Assembly (NCBI GenBank): GCA_021234155.1
Contig: JAJEKV010000004.1
Coordinates: forward strand, 31,136,368-31,200,367
Origin: Isoetes taiwanensis
Taxonomy: Eukaryota > Streptophyta > Lycopodiopsida > Isoetales > Isoetaceae
Direction of reading: 5' to 3'
Length of the DNA stretch: 64,000 bases
The translations under genes and the position numbers were made by a program. The notes beneath the pieces are model-generated. The model had not been told where the DNA came from and made no database searches. It saw only the letters and a list, made by a program, of their open reading frames with translations. Positions 1 to 10,925 of the stretch are shown here, one piece after another (positions within the stretch are counted from its first letter, which is position 1; each line of letters starts with the position of its first letter).

Positions 1-14
1 ATTCAGTAAATAGG

Positions 15-266
15 ATGTTTGAGTTTATACCAGGGGGTGCTTCTGATAGTGAGAGTGAGAAAGATCTAGATTCTAATAAAGAAAATCTAGGAGATAATAC
101 TTGGGGAGATGATGAGCTCTTGAGAGACTCTCTCTGTAAGGCTAAGCCCCTTCCCAAAACTGTGCTAAAATTGGTGGATGCCAATACCCCTGCCAATAAT
201 ACTCGAAGTAAAAAATCTAAACAGAGAAATAAAAAGGCTGGCAAAAATTTAGGGAGATCCACATAA
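15..266 (+). pseudogene. C-terminal tail of LINE ORF1
   Basis: An 83-codon reading frame ending 33 bases before the ORF2 start. It is acidic and Ser/Asn-rich first, then strongly basic (Lys/Arg/Asn-rich) at its end, as expected for the nucleic-acid-binding C-terminus of an L1 ORF1 protein. No zinc knuckle is visible in the part present. The assignment rests mainly on position directly before the endonuclease ORF; the true start lies outside the window or in lost sequence. Confidence 0.5.
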
Positions 267-299
267 CTTCCCTCCATCCATTTCTTATCTCATCTTTAA

Positions 300-1010
300 A
301 TGAAGATTCTTAGTTGGAATCTAAGAGGTATTAAAGGACCTTTGAAAAGAAGGAGGGCCATTGCTCAAATTAGACAGTATGATGCTGACATTATAATGCT
401 TCAGGAGCTCAAACTACCTAAGTTTGAAGCTTCTAATTTGGGAGACTGGATTTACCCAGGCTCCTCATCAATCTGGATTGAAGCTAATGGTACTAAAGGT
501 GGAATGGCCATCATTTGGAAAAACCTGCATCATGTTTCCCTCTTTGCAATAGTCTCTAAAAAATGGCACCATCTGTCACTTTCTCTGTGAACAACACATC
601 CTTTGGTGTTATAAATGTGTATGCCTCCACCTGTCCAAAGGAGAGGGAAAATCTTTGGCCTAATATTAGCTCCTGGATCACTCAAAATTCCTCTGTTGAC
701 TGGATTCTAGCAGGAGACTTTAATAATACCCCTACTTGGGATATGAAATTGGGAAATAAAATCAATATGTCTCGTGGCGCGAAAGGGGAGATGGAATAAT
801 CTTATCTCTGATTCATCTCTCATTCACATTCCTTCTTCTACCTCTGTTTATACTTGGTCTAATAAACAAAAAAATCTTGATAGAGTGTTCTGTGCCTTGG
901 ATAAATTTTATGTCTCGAATCCAAACTCTGATTTTTGGGATAATTGCTATGTCATAAGTGATGAAGGCACTTCAATCTCGGACCATCAGCCCCAATTTCT
1001 CTGTACCAAG
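300..1010 (+). pseudogene. LINE ORF2, endonuclease domain, two frameshifts
   Basis: Start of ORF2. The first codons read MKILSWNLRG, the usual opening of plant L1 endonucleases, followed by DIIMLQELKL with the catalytic Glu. The frame shifts near 575, where the GDFNN motif (about 713-727) is read in a second frame. It shifts again near 780, where the YTWSN...LDRVF and SDHQ (about 976-990) motifs are read in a third. These motifs define an exonuclease-endonuclease-phosphatase fold that nicks target DNA during target-primed reverse transcription. Catalytic Glu, Asp/Asn and His positions are still recognisable, but the frame breaks make the protein non-functional. Confidence 0.85.
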
Positions 1011-2560
1011 CATTTGCTTAATCCCTCAAGGGAGAGAAATATCCCCTTCAAATTTAATTGTTCTCTCCTTCAAAACAACTCTTTTCATGAAGAGTTCTCT
1101 AATTTCTACAGGTCCCTTGGCTCTATGCTTCCTAATACTTCCATGAAAAATTTCTATTCCAAAATAAAAAAGGCTAAAGAGTGGATAAAGGTTTGGGCAA
1201 AAAACAAAAATAAGACCAAAATTCAGGAAAAAGAAAATCTTCTCCATAAGATGAAAGATGTGAGATCCCTGCTGCAAATTGACCCTTATAATTCTAGTCT
1301 TCACATAGCAGAGGAATTAATTGAGAGGCATCTTAAATCCATAGAGGAAAAGGAGGCTAGATTCTCTGCTATAAAATGTAAAATCAAATACAATAGTGAG
1401 ATTGACCATGGGAGCTCTAAATTTTTCTTCCGAGTTGCAAAGTCCAGACTTCTCAAGAACTCCATAAGTCATGTAATTAATGACTCTGGCACTTCCCTCA
1501 GTTCGAGTCATGAGATCAAGAAGTATTTTTATGACAGTTACTCTATGCTTTTGGGGAATGATCTCACCGCCATCGATATTATTAATGAGATAAATTTACG
1601 GCTGGGTTGGACTCCATTCTTCCAAATACTATTGATTCTATGGATATCTCTCTAGCTGCAGTTCACAGGGGAGGAGGAAATTCTTAAAACCCTTTTGAGC
1701 TTCTCCAAGAACAAATCTCCTGTCCTCGATGGTTTCCCCAATTTCTATTCTCAATTAAGGACATTATGAAATCTGATATTATTGGCTTTGTACATGGATT
1801 TTGGAATTCGAGCATTTGCACTCCTCCATTTCTGCTGGTTTCATTACTCTTGTGCCAAAGGTGGATAATCCTACTTCCTTCAATGAATGGAGACCAATCT
1901 CTCTCACCAATTCTTCTTACAAACTCTGTACCAAAATTATTGCAAGAAGAGTCCGGGCTTTTCTCCGGAAAAAATATAAGTATCAACCAATGCATTTCTT
2001 CCAAAAGCAGTTTATCCTAGATAATTATATTAGTGCTATGGAAGGATTGCATTGGAATAGGATCTCCCATCAATCTTGCATTCTGCTCAAATTAGATTTC
2101 AAGAGAGCTTTTGATCTTTGTCGGGGATTTCATTGACATTGCTCTCAAAAAAAAATGGGGTTTTACTCTAAGCTCATATCTCTTATTCATGGTCTAAATT
2201 CCATGTCCAACTCTCTATTTGTCTCGATCAATGGATCTCCTTCAAATTTCTTCCCCTTGGCAAGAGGTGTTAGACAAGGTTGCCCATTGGCCCCTTTACC
2301 TTTTCTCATTATTGCTTGAAATGCTCACGAGATGTGTTCTCCATATGCAAAATTCTGGACTTAACCGGTTTATCTCTTCCCAATAACTTGGATATGCTTA
2401 CAATTTCTCAAGATATCTTGATGACACTTTTTGTATTCTTGGATTCCAATCCCAATAATATCAATACCTTTCTAGATCTTCTCAAGGAGTTCTCTCAAGG
2501 CATCGACGTGTTCATCTCAATATTGATAAAAGTAAGATCATAGGTGATGTCACTCAGTCT
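1011..2560 (+). pseudogene. LINE ORF2, linker and reverse transcriptase, broken
   Basis: The linker after the endonuclease stays open to 1655. RT motifs then appear in alternating frames: a KSPVLDGFP-like block (about 1700-1735), VPKVDNP...WRPISLTN (1855-1905), KLDFKRAFD carrying the first catalytic Asp (2090-2115), RGVRQGCPLAP (2264-2297) and a YLDD box (about 2412-2425). L1 elements usually carry YADD, so Leu at the second position is unusual. Order and spacing match an L1 RT. Several frameshifts and a stop between motifs show the copy is dead. Confidence 0.85.
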
Positions 2561-2649
2561 TATATTTGTGATATTCAAGTTCTGAATCCTAATCAAGCTT
2601 CCAAATTATTAGGTATGCCTCTCTCTCTAAGTCCAAACTTAAAGGGCCT

Positions 2650-4128
2650 TTGGGATCCTATCCTGCAAAAAATCAAAAGGAAACCCGAATAATTATAGGA
2701 ATTGCCTATCTTTTTGCGGGGAGGACAATCATTGCAAACTTCGTTTTAGCTTCATCTCATGTATACTTTTCTTCTGCTCTAATTGCTCCTAAATCAATTT
2801 ACTCTGAGCTGGAAAAGGTTATTAGAAATTTCATCTGGAATGGTTCACATTTGGTTAATTGGAATTCTGTCTCCAGGCCTAAAAATTTGGGGGGTCTTGG
2901 CTGTAAACATCTTCATCTTCAGGCTTGTTCTCTGGCAGGGAAATATATTTGGAGAACTATCATGGGAAATAATTCTCACAGATCTCACTTCATCGAAAAT
3001 CGGCTTAATTGCTCCCACCCTACTGGACATTCCTCTATTAAGCATTCCCTTCCTCAATCTGCTTTTGTGGACATTCACCCTGCTCCTAATACTTCTCCTC
3101 TGATGAGAAATCTAATAATGGCCTGGAATAAAATTCATCCTGTGCTTCTGAGAGATAATGTTCTTCAAGCCACTATGAACACTGATCTTTTTTGGTCACC
3201 AATCTTCTTTGATCAGTTTTCTAATACTATGGCCATTAAGCATCCTAAGATTTACAGAAAATGGTCTAATAAAGGGATCACTGCTATAAAAGATCTTTAC
3301 AGAGATAATAATACCTTCAAAACTTGGACTTCTCTGAAGACTGTTCTAAGGGGTACCTCTAGTGATAAGAAGCTTTTTTTGCATTTTAAGAATATCTTGT
3401 CTTCCTTCAATAATTTTGGTGACTACAGTACATCTCTTGGTTGCTCTATAAATGGAAAACATACTTCTGTGGTCAAAGAAATTTATACCTTGATTAATGT
3501 GACTGATACTCCACTAAAGGCTTTGCAGAAATGGTCATTAGATCAAGCTCAAGTTCAGTCTCTTTTTGAAAATGTTTGGAAGTCATTTTGTACTCCTAAA
3601 ATTTGCTTCTTCATTTGGTTGATTGCCCATAAAAGTCTGACAAACTTGGTTTCTCTATCTAGAAGATGCAATGTAATTCCATTATGTAACTCTGGATGTC
3701 TTCAGGAAGAGGATCTACAGCATATTTTCCTTTGTCCCAAGCTGAGACCTTTCTGGACTTGGTTCCTAAATAAGCTTGGCTCATATTTGAAAAATAGAAA
3801 TTTCAGTAATATTATTCAATTTCTTCAGCAAGGTGACATCTTTGCAAACACTCTTGTGCACACTGCCTTGTGGAATATTTGGAAATCCAGAAATAGGGTT
3901 CTCTATGCATCTAAACCTCTCTCCATTTTCTGGATCAAAATGCACTTCCAATTAGATATTGAAGCTATTGCAACGTGCCAAAAAAAAAATCGGTGACAGT
4001 TATAATTCTTTGGAATTCTATTGGGCTATTCAGGGGCCACTTTGATTTGTTTGTATCCTCTCTCAATGTTATTGATTCTAATGCTCCATATTCTGACTGT
4101 GACAGAATACTTAATATTTCTCAAGGGT
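2650..4128 (+). pseudogene. LINE ORF2 C-terminal region with zf-RVT
   Basis: The longest open stretch of this LINE (2650-3996) covers the thumb/connection region (FIWNG, RPKNLGGLG, AGKYIWR) and a zinc-binding region (CTPKICFFIWLIAHKSLT, then C...H-x4-C around 3690-3740). This is the plant zf-RVT arrangement. After a frameshift near 3996 the ORF2 tail is readable in other frames to about 4128. No RNase H domain is seen. It is identified by motif order; the reading frame upstream is broken. Confidence 0.85.
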
Positions 4129-4740
4129 GAAGGTGCCACAAAGCTGGACACAGATGTTGACAGTTATGAGTTAGCCATGTATCAGAGTCAACAAGTTGGG
4201 AAGAAATTAACATTGAAGCAACTGTGTGATCTGACAGATGATTTTTTGAATGAGGTAGAAAGTGCTAGAACAAGAGAAGCAGTATGGGCAGAAATATATA
4301 CTCGAGAGTTTATGCAGATGCACATCTTGTTTGAATTCTTACTCAACACTCATTTCAAAAGATGATGAAACTTCAGTTGAGCAGATTCGGGAAATGTACT
4401 ACGACCACAAACTATTGACAGGACACCTGTAGATGGTACACTTCTTCTTCGATGGGGAGGGAAAGTTTGACAAAGTTACTGGTGCAAAATGATAAAGGAC
4501 AAGGCAGTTACATCTTGGGTTCTACAGCAGAGTTTTACCAGCACTACAATGAATGGTTTAACAACAACCTTGGCAGCCAAATCTGAACCTCTGATTCCCC
4601 ACTACAGCCTTCCATTTCATTTTACATATCCTATCATTCCTATCATCCAAGTTCATCTCTATGATTTCCAGAAAACAGCTCTTGTGAAATCATGGTTGGT
4701 TTTTTGTTTGCTTTACAGGAAATTAAGAGCAGGAACTTGA
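4129..4740 (+). other. Unrecognised gene-like segment inside LINE 3' end
   Basis: Directly after the last ORF2-like codons the sequence changes character. A frame reads on from about 4129 to a stop at 4363-4365 (residues such as LTLKQLCDLTDDFLNEVE). Further readable pieces in other frames (around 4380-4440 and 4510-4580) look like continued coding sequence with frameshifts. I do not recognise the family. It is followed by LINE-like 3' UTR. It could be a captured host transcript piece, an inserted processed-gene scrap or an unusual LINE 3' region. Confidence 0.35.
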
Positions 4741-4998
4741 AGATTTTTCACTGCAAACGACACCCCAAGGAGTAGAACTACACTCAACTTCTCTAAGTTC
4801 ACTATTGGATTATATTACTTTACTTATCTACTGCTACCTCTATTTGCATATTATTTTCACTACTTCTACTTGATGCTCATAAAGAGTATCAATTTTCTCC
4901 AATTGTCATACTTGTTAGGTGGACAAAAGGATTGTATGGCTTTATCTAATTAATGGAAAAATCTACCCTTACTCTCAAAAAAAAAAAAAAAAAAAAAA

Positions 4999-5493
4999 TT
5001 ATGAAAGTATCACGATGCCAATAAAGGTTCTGAATTGTTATCCAATTTTCCAGAGATAGGGAAGTGAATGAGAGTATTATAGAAAAGATAGAAAAATACT
5101 CCATCAGGAACAACCGATTCTTGAAAGGGATAACTCTCTAAACATGTTTAAATTTCTTCTCAAATAGGCTCGATCTGCAATTTTATGTTCAGAACCCTTG
5201 ATTCCATTTTGGTTTTGACAGATCGAGTCTACATGATCGATATGGAGATGTCGACACGCAGTATCTCTCCAAGCAACCTAGAGTGCAGTTCCTCACTGGC
5301 AACACACAATACAACACTTTTCTGGCCAGGTTCGGTAGGCATGTTTGCGATCCTACTGCATGCTGCTCTCAAAATGCCACAAGGCTTCCCTGGATAGTTG
5401 GAATTTGTGACGATCATACGGATATTCGTATCATACATTATACTCGTATGTACAAAAGATGGCCATCACATGGATGCAAAAGGATAGTTGCAT
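4999..5493. other. No gene seen
   Basis: AT-rich spacer between the LINE poly(A) tail and the Ty3/gypsy LTR. Short overlapping open frames at 5185-5495 are on both strands and resemble nothing known; I treat them as chance. Confidence 0.5.
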
Positions 5494-5556
5494 AAAACAA
5501 GGTTTGAATTTGCAACCTTCTAAATGCAAGTCACACACCTTTGCCAAGTACACTAC
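5494..5556 (-). repeat. tRNA-like relic (tRNA or SINE head)
   Basis: Read on the minus strand, this stretch has an A-box-like segment (ACTTGGCAAAGG), an anticodon-arm-like block (GACTTGCATTTAGAAGG) and a B-box-like block (AATTCAAACC) at tRNA-like spacing. The departures from consensus are mostly G-to-A or C-to-T, as in a methylated, decayed copy. It may be an old tRNA gene or the head of a tRNA-derived SINE. No clear acceptor stem was established. Confidence 0.35.
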
Positions 5557-5563
5557 TAGTATT

Positions 5564-5911
5564 TGTTGAGGACATTTCCTCACGTCTTTCTTATATATGG
5601 GGATGTTTTTAGGAGGTTCTAGAATATTCTAGAATCTACATGCACGACACTTGGCGTGATCTCATCCATTGGAGTGGCGCGATCCTGATCGTCGGCCTAG
5701 ATATATAAGGAGACACCTCTTTCTCGTCGAACCATTCCAGTTCAATGCCAGTCTTGAGTCTTCTAGGCATCTGTCTCATGTTCCTGCTTGCCTTCGGGCC
5801 ATTATACTCTTGATTCCTGTTCATATATCAGATTCTTTGCCGATCTTGGCGTATTTCTTCCATATTTCTTGCATATTTTCCACGTATTTTTCTTGTTTTT
5901 GCGTAGGTTCA
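5564..5911 (+). repeat. Putative 5' LTR
   Basis: Begins TGTTGAGG and ends CA. It contains a TATA-like ATATATAAGG (about 5698-5707) and is followed at 5912 by TGGCAGTTTGAACC, a possible primer-binding site because it starts TGG. The gag start lies 32 bases after the LTR end. Boundaries are inferred without a matching 3' LTR and could be off by some bases. Confidence 0.5.
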
Positions 5912-5943
5912 TGGCAGTTTGAACCAGAATCCCTTACCGGTTC

Positions 5944-6840
5944 TTGTCTGCTCTTGATGATTTTATATCTATGGAGGAGGTTTCGACTTTATTACAGCAG
6001 GGCCAGCAGTTTGTTCAAGTATTCCAGCAGTTGCAGTTGGACAATAAAGAGCTTAAGGAACGTGTTGCTTCACATGAATCCACTTCTAGTTCTGGATTGA
6101 GGCTATCAGAGTCTAAGATTAACCTGTTAGAGAAGTTTGATGGCACTCGGTCCAAGCTTCGTAGTTTTTTGAATCAGATCAGGCTTGTGATCCAGCTCCA
6201 TCCTCATAGATATCCCACGGCCCAGAAGCAAGTTGGGTTGATTGGTTCTCTCCTCACAGGGCCAGCTCTAAGTTGGTTTGCTTCATTATTGGAGAAAGGA
6301 GCCCCAGAATTGCAAGATTTTGCTGCTTTCACTGCAGAGCTTGAGGCATGCTTTGGAGACACCGATCGTCGGCGCATAATAGTCACAAAACTTTGTAATC
6401 TAAGGCAAGGTTCTCGTCCAGCTTCAGTATATGCATCAGAATTTCGTCAAGTTACTGTAGATACAACCTGGGATGATATTGCACTTCGAGATTGTTTCCA
6501 AATGGGGTTACGGGAGGATGTCAAGGATATGCTGTTGTCTATGGAGGACCCTCAGACTTTGGAAGAAGCCATTAGATTTGCAGTTCGCTGTGATAATCGG
6601 CTCTTTGAACGTAGGTAAGAGAGACGTAGTCAGGTTTTCCCAATCACACTAGCACCTGTAGCTATGCCTGCCCCAGTCTCATCTGTAGAATCCAGCAAGT
6701 CCGGACCTGAGCCTATGCAGATTGATCGAGCAGTTCAAGGACCATTATCTGCCACCGAGAAGCAGCGTCTGAGAGAGGCCAATTGCCTCTACTGTGGAGG
6801 AGCTGGTCATATTGCTCTAGATGCCCTCTGAGGCGCCCAA
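5944..6840 (+). pseudogene. gag (capsid and zinc knuckle) of the chromovirus
   Basis: The open part (5944-6618, 224 codons) starts with a Gln-rich segment, then a retrotransposon capsid domain: FDGTRSKLRSFLNQIRL, GLLTGPALSWF-like and MEDPQTLEEAIRFAVRCDNRL near the end. This layout is that of sushi/fungal-type Ty3 gag (the group that gave rise to vertebrate PEG10/RTL genes). A stop at 6616-6618 is followed in frame by a Pro/Ser linker and a CLYCGGAGH zinc knuckle (about 6785-6825). The last Cys of the knuckle is reached only after a one-base shift. Gag packages element RNA. The start codon was chosen because it lies just after the putative primer-binding site. Confidence 0.85.
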
Positions 6841-6899
6841 ATCAGTCGAAAAACTTTAGGGACCGGTCCGAGTAGTAGGAGTCTCTCGTCGGCTGGCCG

Positions 6900-7330
6900 T
6901 CTTTTTTCAGACTCCTTCCACACTTCTTGACATGTTTATTCTATCAGATAAGGTCAGCAAGGCATTTTTCATCTCTATATCATTGAAATTAGAGGTTGGA
7001 AGGTTGGAAGCGTTGGCATAACTTGATTGTGGTGCAAATGCTTGCTTTATGGATAGTGCGTTCGCCAGTAAGCACGCCATCCTTAGAAGCAAGGTTGAGC
7101 ATCCCAGTTCTGTAGAAGTGATTGATGGATGGGAGATCTCCTCAGGTGCAGTCGTAGAATGTACTGCGCCTCTTCAAGTTTTGTTCGATGGAGCTTCTTG
7201 TAGCATTTCCTTTAATCTCATCGCTAGCCCACATGCACCAGTAGTCTTGGATCTTCCCTGGCTCGAGCTACATAATCCACAGATTGATTGGCGTACTAGA
7301 TCATTTCGATTTGCTAGTTTTAGCTTTAGT
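6900..7330 (+). pseudogene. Retroviral-type aspartic protease region
   Basis: The catalytic block reads LDCGANACFMD at about 7021-7053, in place of the canonical DSGA/DTGA; the Ser/Thr is replaced by Cys. Downstream ...APVVLDLPWLELHNPQIDW (7225-7290) matches the conserved C-terminal block LGLPWL...NPxIDW of Ty3/gypsy proteases. A stop lies just before the catalytic motif. The protein would have processed the Gag-Pol polyprotein. Confidence 0.75.
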
Positions 7331-7488
7331 TCTAGTTCATCTGCAGTTCAGGCCGCTGCACCAACATTGACTACAGTCCATGCAGGGCTCCTGATTCTGT
7401 CCTTGTTGTCCCTGTTTCTGCTCCATGTTCTGAATCGACTCTTGTTCTGCTTCAGTTCATGCTCCAGATTCTGATCATGCTCTCGATG

Positions 7489-7602
7489 ATGTCCCAGCTC
7501 TAGTTCTTGCTCCAGTTGATGCTCCTGCTCCCGCTCCTGCTCCCGCTCCTGCTCCTGCTCCTGTTCATGTTCCTGCTCCTGCTCCTGCTCCTGCTCCTGT
7601 AG
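7489..7602 (+). repeat. Hexanucleotide repeat encoding Ala-Pro
   Basis: Imperfect tandem GCTCCT/GCTCCC units. In the pol frame they encode an alternating Ala-Pro linker between protease and RT. The opposite strand reads as Gln/Glu repeats, which are shadows. Confidence 0.85.
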
Positions 7603-7603
7603 C

Positions 7604-8625
7604 GGCTTCCTCACAACATCAGTTTCGCATCTCAAAGATTTCACTTCATGAGTTTATTAAATCTGGAAGGCAAGATCCAAGTTCAATATTTGCAATTCAG
7701 GTTCATCCGTCGGCTAGCTCTGCATCGGCGAAGTCTGTCCCAATGCTCCCAGATAAATATGACGACTTCTCTGATGTTTTTGACAAAGTCAAGGCCAGCA
7801 AGCTTCCAGAGCATCATTCATTTTATTGTTCTATTGATTTGCAGCCCAAGACAATGCCGCCATATGGTCCGATATATAGTCTATCTCTCGCTAAGTTGAA
7901 GGTTTTGCGGAATCATATTGAAGAGAATCTAGCGACTGGTTTCATTCGACATTCTCAGTCCCCTGCTGGAGCTCCTATCTTCTTCGTCAAAAAGAAGGAT
8001 GATTCTCTGCGATTGGTCGTTGATTATCGTGGCCTCATTAAAATCACAATGCCAAATCGATATCTGCTTCCTCTGATCCCAGAGTTGTTGGAGTGCGCAT
8101 TATTTTATGAAGACTGATCTTCGAGGTGCCTACAATCTTATTCGGATCTGAGAAGTGATGAGTGGAAAACAGCTTTTCATACTCGATATGGCCATTGGAG
8201 TCACATTTATACTATTTGGGCTTATCAATGCTCTAGCAGTATTCCAACATATGGCCAATGATATCTTCTGGGAGTTCTTAGATACTTTTATTATCATCTA
8301 TTTGGATGATAATCTTATTTATTCTAAGACTCTCGAAGAACATGAGAGACATGTTCGACAGGTCCTTCGGAAGTTTCATAAGCACGGGTTATATGCCAAA
8401 TTTGAGAAGTGTCAATTCGAACATGATAATATGGAGTTCCTTGGCTATCGTATCACTCCATATGGAGTCTCTATGGATCCCGAAAAGGTCAGTGCTGTTC
8501 TGGAGTGGCAAACACCTTCATCCGTTCGAGATGTTCAGTGCTTCTATCGGCATTTCTTTTCGGCTTATTCGGAGATTTCCTTTTCTTTGACACGCCTCAC
8601 AGTTAAGGACGAACCATTTGAATGA
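7604..8625 (+). pseudogene. Chromovirus reverse transcriptase
   Basis: The N-terminal part (to 8117) includes LPDKYDDFSDVFDK, LPEHHSFYCSIDL, SPAGAPIFFVKKKD and RLVVDYRGL, the usual entry to a Ty3/gypsy RT. A frame break follows, then 8155-8625 holds FQHMANDIF, the catalytic box IIIYLDDNLIYS (about 8289-8325), FEKCQF, FLGYRI and the palm/thumb end. Motif order is complete, but the frameshift near 8117 and a stop at 8623-8625 break the chain. Function in a live element: copying RNA into DNA. Confidence 0.9.
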
Positions 8626-9115
8626 AGTGTGAAAGCGGAATCTGCTTTTATTACTCTGAAGCATACTTTTACCACGACATTAGTTCTTGCTCATGCAGAT
8701 GCTTTGCGGCCATACGTTGTCGAAACAGAGGCTTCTGATTTTGCCTTGGTGGTATCCTGTCATCGGGGGGGATGACCATGAATTTCATCCAATCGTCTAT
8801 CATTCGTGAAGGTTTCAGGCTGCTGATATCAACTACCCCATTTATGACAAGGAGGGGTTAGCGATAGTTGATTCTTTCGAGGAGGAGAGACGTTTCCTGG
8901 AGGGATCTCCTTATAAGGTCAAGGTCTATACAGATCATCAAAATCTAGAATATTTTCAGTCTGCTTGAGTGCTCAACCGCCGCGAGGCCCGGTGGCATAC
9001 TCAAGTACTATCCCGCATTGATTTTGTGATCAAGTACTGTCTTGGACCCCTTTAAGGGAAGCCTGATGCCTTGTCTCGACGCTCCTACCTTGAGCCCAAG
9101 CCAGGCGATCCTGCA
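8626..9115 (+). pseudogene. Chromovirus RNase H region
   Basis: After a stop the frame continues with AFITLKHTFT, a degraded VVETEASDFAL block (the usual VETDASD with Asp replaced by Glu-Ala), [13 protein letters not shown] and [10 protein letters not shown], then RWHTQVLSRIDF and GKPDALSRRS. These are the recognised RNase H blocks in order, with at least three stops and a frameshift near 8760. In a working element it degrades the RNA strand of the hybrid. Confidence 0.8.
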
Positions 9116-9825
9116 TTTGATCACCAATCACAGATTATTCTAGGGCTTGATTAGTTCCAGCTTATGGCCCTCACTTTATTTGAGAGGCCTCATGATACGG
9201 CCTTGTTGGAGTCTGTTTGGGTATCTCTACCTTTCATTCCATTGGTTCAAGATGTATTTTCACATCTTGGCTCTGCATCATCTTCTCAGCAAATGCGATT
9301 GAACTATAATCGTTTTGAGGTTCGAGATGGAATCCTATTCCGTGATGGACTTCTGTATATGTCAGATAGTGCTTCTAGGCTTCGGATTCTCCAGGCTTAT
9401 CATGATTCACCTATGGCCGAACACTTTAGAGTAGCCAAGACTCTTGAACTTATTAGTCGAGAATATTAGTGGCCTCGGCTTCGTCGCTCTGTCGAAGCTT
9501 TTATTCGATCCTATGACACCTGCTGTCGAGCGAAGGTTCCGAGACATCCTCCTCATGCTCTTCTTCAGCCATTGCCAGTTTCAGATGGTCCTTGGAGGAG
9601 CATTTCTGTAGATTTTATTTTAGAGCTGCCACTCTCTCAGGGTTATGATGCCATCATAGTGGTTGTTGATCGTTTCTCTAAGATGGCTCATTTTATTCCC
9701 TGCAACGTCACCATCATCAGTGAGGGAACAACTGATCTTCTTCTTCGTGAAGTAGTCAGACTTCATGGATTACCAGATACTATCGTCAGTGATCGTGGAC
9801 CTCAGTTCGTCGAAGGCTTTTGGAA
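9116..9825 (+). pseudogene. Integrase, N-terminal and catalytic core, 5' part
   Basis: Holds a decayed zinc-binding region (HDSPMAEHFRVAKTLELI...YDTCCRAK) and the catalytic core with the first Asp in SISVDFILELP (about 9600-9625) and the second in IVSDRGPQFV (about 9783-9810). The core stops abruptly after an FW pair because a CACTA transposon begins at 9826. The matching 3' part of the core is found at 13086. One stop lies between the zinc region and the core. Confidence 0.88.
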
Positions 9826-9840
9826 CACTACAAGAGGATA
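9826..9840 (+). repeat. CACTA left terminal inverted repeat
   Basis: CACTACAAGAGGATA, directly after target duplication GAA (9823-9825). Confidence 0.92.
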
Positions 9841-10790
9841 GCCATTTTTCATCACTTTAATATCACTTGAAATGTCAAAAAACATTAAGTGATATAAATA
9901 GTGATATTAAGGCATAGTGATACTATCAATGACACAAATTCTATCATCTATAGCATCATCAGCATCGTCATAAATATGGTCAACAATCATACCAGTATTA
10001 ATTGATGATGATATATGTGTTGGTAATAGCATCATGAATAATTGCATCAAGCTTACTATCAATAATTATTCAAATTGTGTTAATGACAATACAAGTGTTA
10101 TAGCTTTTGCCAGTTATAGTATCACCAATAGCTTCATTTGTAGTATCATATATTGAGAATATTATAATATTGACGTTATGTATGTTGCTAATAGCATCAT
10201 GGATACTATCACAACTTACATCACTCTTACTATCAATATTTATTGTAATTGTAATAATGATAATACACTTGTTAATGTTTATGACAATTGTAATATCACT
10301 TCTATTGCCATTCCCTTTTTCGATTATTGTGTCATTATCTAAAAATAACACTATACTTGTCTTTGTTAGAGCATATGTTGCAGCATATGTTGCAGCATCA
10401 TGTACGTCACAATAACTATCAATCATGAGTCAACATTACTTAATTGTATTATTGCCACTCTAGTTGTTTTTTACATTATAGCTTTAATTTTCACTTATTT
10501 CACCACTAATTTCATTGGCTACTGTTGTCAATGTCATGGAACACATTGAGAGTTTAATCATCACGCAACACATTGAGAGTTTAATTGTCAAAATGCAAGC
10601 CTTCATATATGGATTGTCTAGTTTATTTCTTGAAGGGTAAAGACAATGTCATGCAAGACATTGAGAGTTTATGACGCAATCTAGGGTAACACCACTATGA
10701 GACATGAACAATTGGACAATTTTAATAGATAGATAGTAATTTAAAGTCATGCCACTAGGCATCATCCACCTGAACAAGTGACCACAGACC
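9841..10790. other. CACTA left subterminal, AT-rich repeats
   Basis: Many short variants of GTGAT(A)/ATCAC(T) and GATACTATC-type motifs on both strands, as in CACTA subterminal transposase-binding regions. A short direct duplication with core ACACATTGAGAGTTTAAT occurs at about 10541-10585. The open frames on both strands at 10070-10426 are products of this low complexity. Confidence 0.55.
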
Positions 10791-10847
10791 ACACTACGTT
10801 GCTCGATTGGGCCCTGCCCCCAACCACTTTATATTGCGTCTGTGGAT

Positions 10848-10925
10848 TTTGACACCCACAGTTCAGAGTGCGAGATCTACAGTTGCTAGTGTTACCACTA
10901 GACTAAACACCCAGAGGTTAAGTTA
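10848..10925 (-). repeat. tRNA-derived SINE head (partial)
   Basis: On the minus strand: GGGTGTTTAGTCTAGTGGTA (A box) and, at tRNA spacing, GTGTCAAAATCC (weak B box). The A box closely resembles that of the SINE-like heads at 42963 and 58379. The body continues into GC-richer sequence to about 10790. It lies within the CACTA interior. Confidence 0.5.

Larger units (their letters stand above)
1..4998 (+). mobile_element. L1-type LINE, decayed, 5' end outside window
   Basis: Non-LTR retrotransposon read in the plus direction. In order it holds the tail of a first ORF, an AP-type endonuclease, a reverse transcriptase, a C-terminal zinc-binding RT region and a 3' UTR ending in about 22 A residues (4977-4998). 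The order and the zf-RVT-like C-terminus are those of plant L1 elements. At least four frameshifts break the second ORF, so the copy is not autonomous. An unrelated-looking 0.6-kb segment sits between the ORF2 end and the 3' UTR. Confidence 0.9.

Noticed and set aside
5944-6618. Domesticated PEG10/RTL-like host gene
   Set aside because: The gag stands directly before a full, equally decayed pol with a putative LTR, so it is a retroelement gag and not a domesticated gene.
7348-7644. Minus-strand Gln/Glu-rich open frame
   Set aside because: Antisense shadow of the Ala-Pro hexamer repeat in the chromovirus pol.
10070-10426. Overlapping 100-118-codon frames on both strands
   Set aside because: Ile/Thr/Asp-rich products of AT-rich CACTA subterminal repeats, with no motif.
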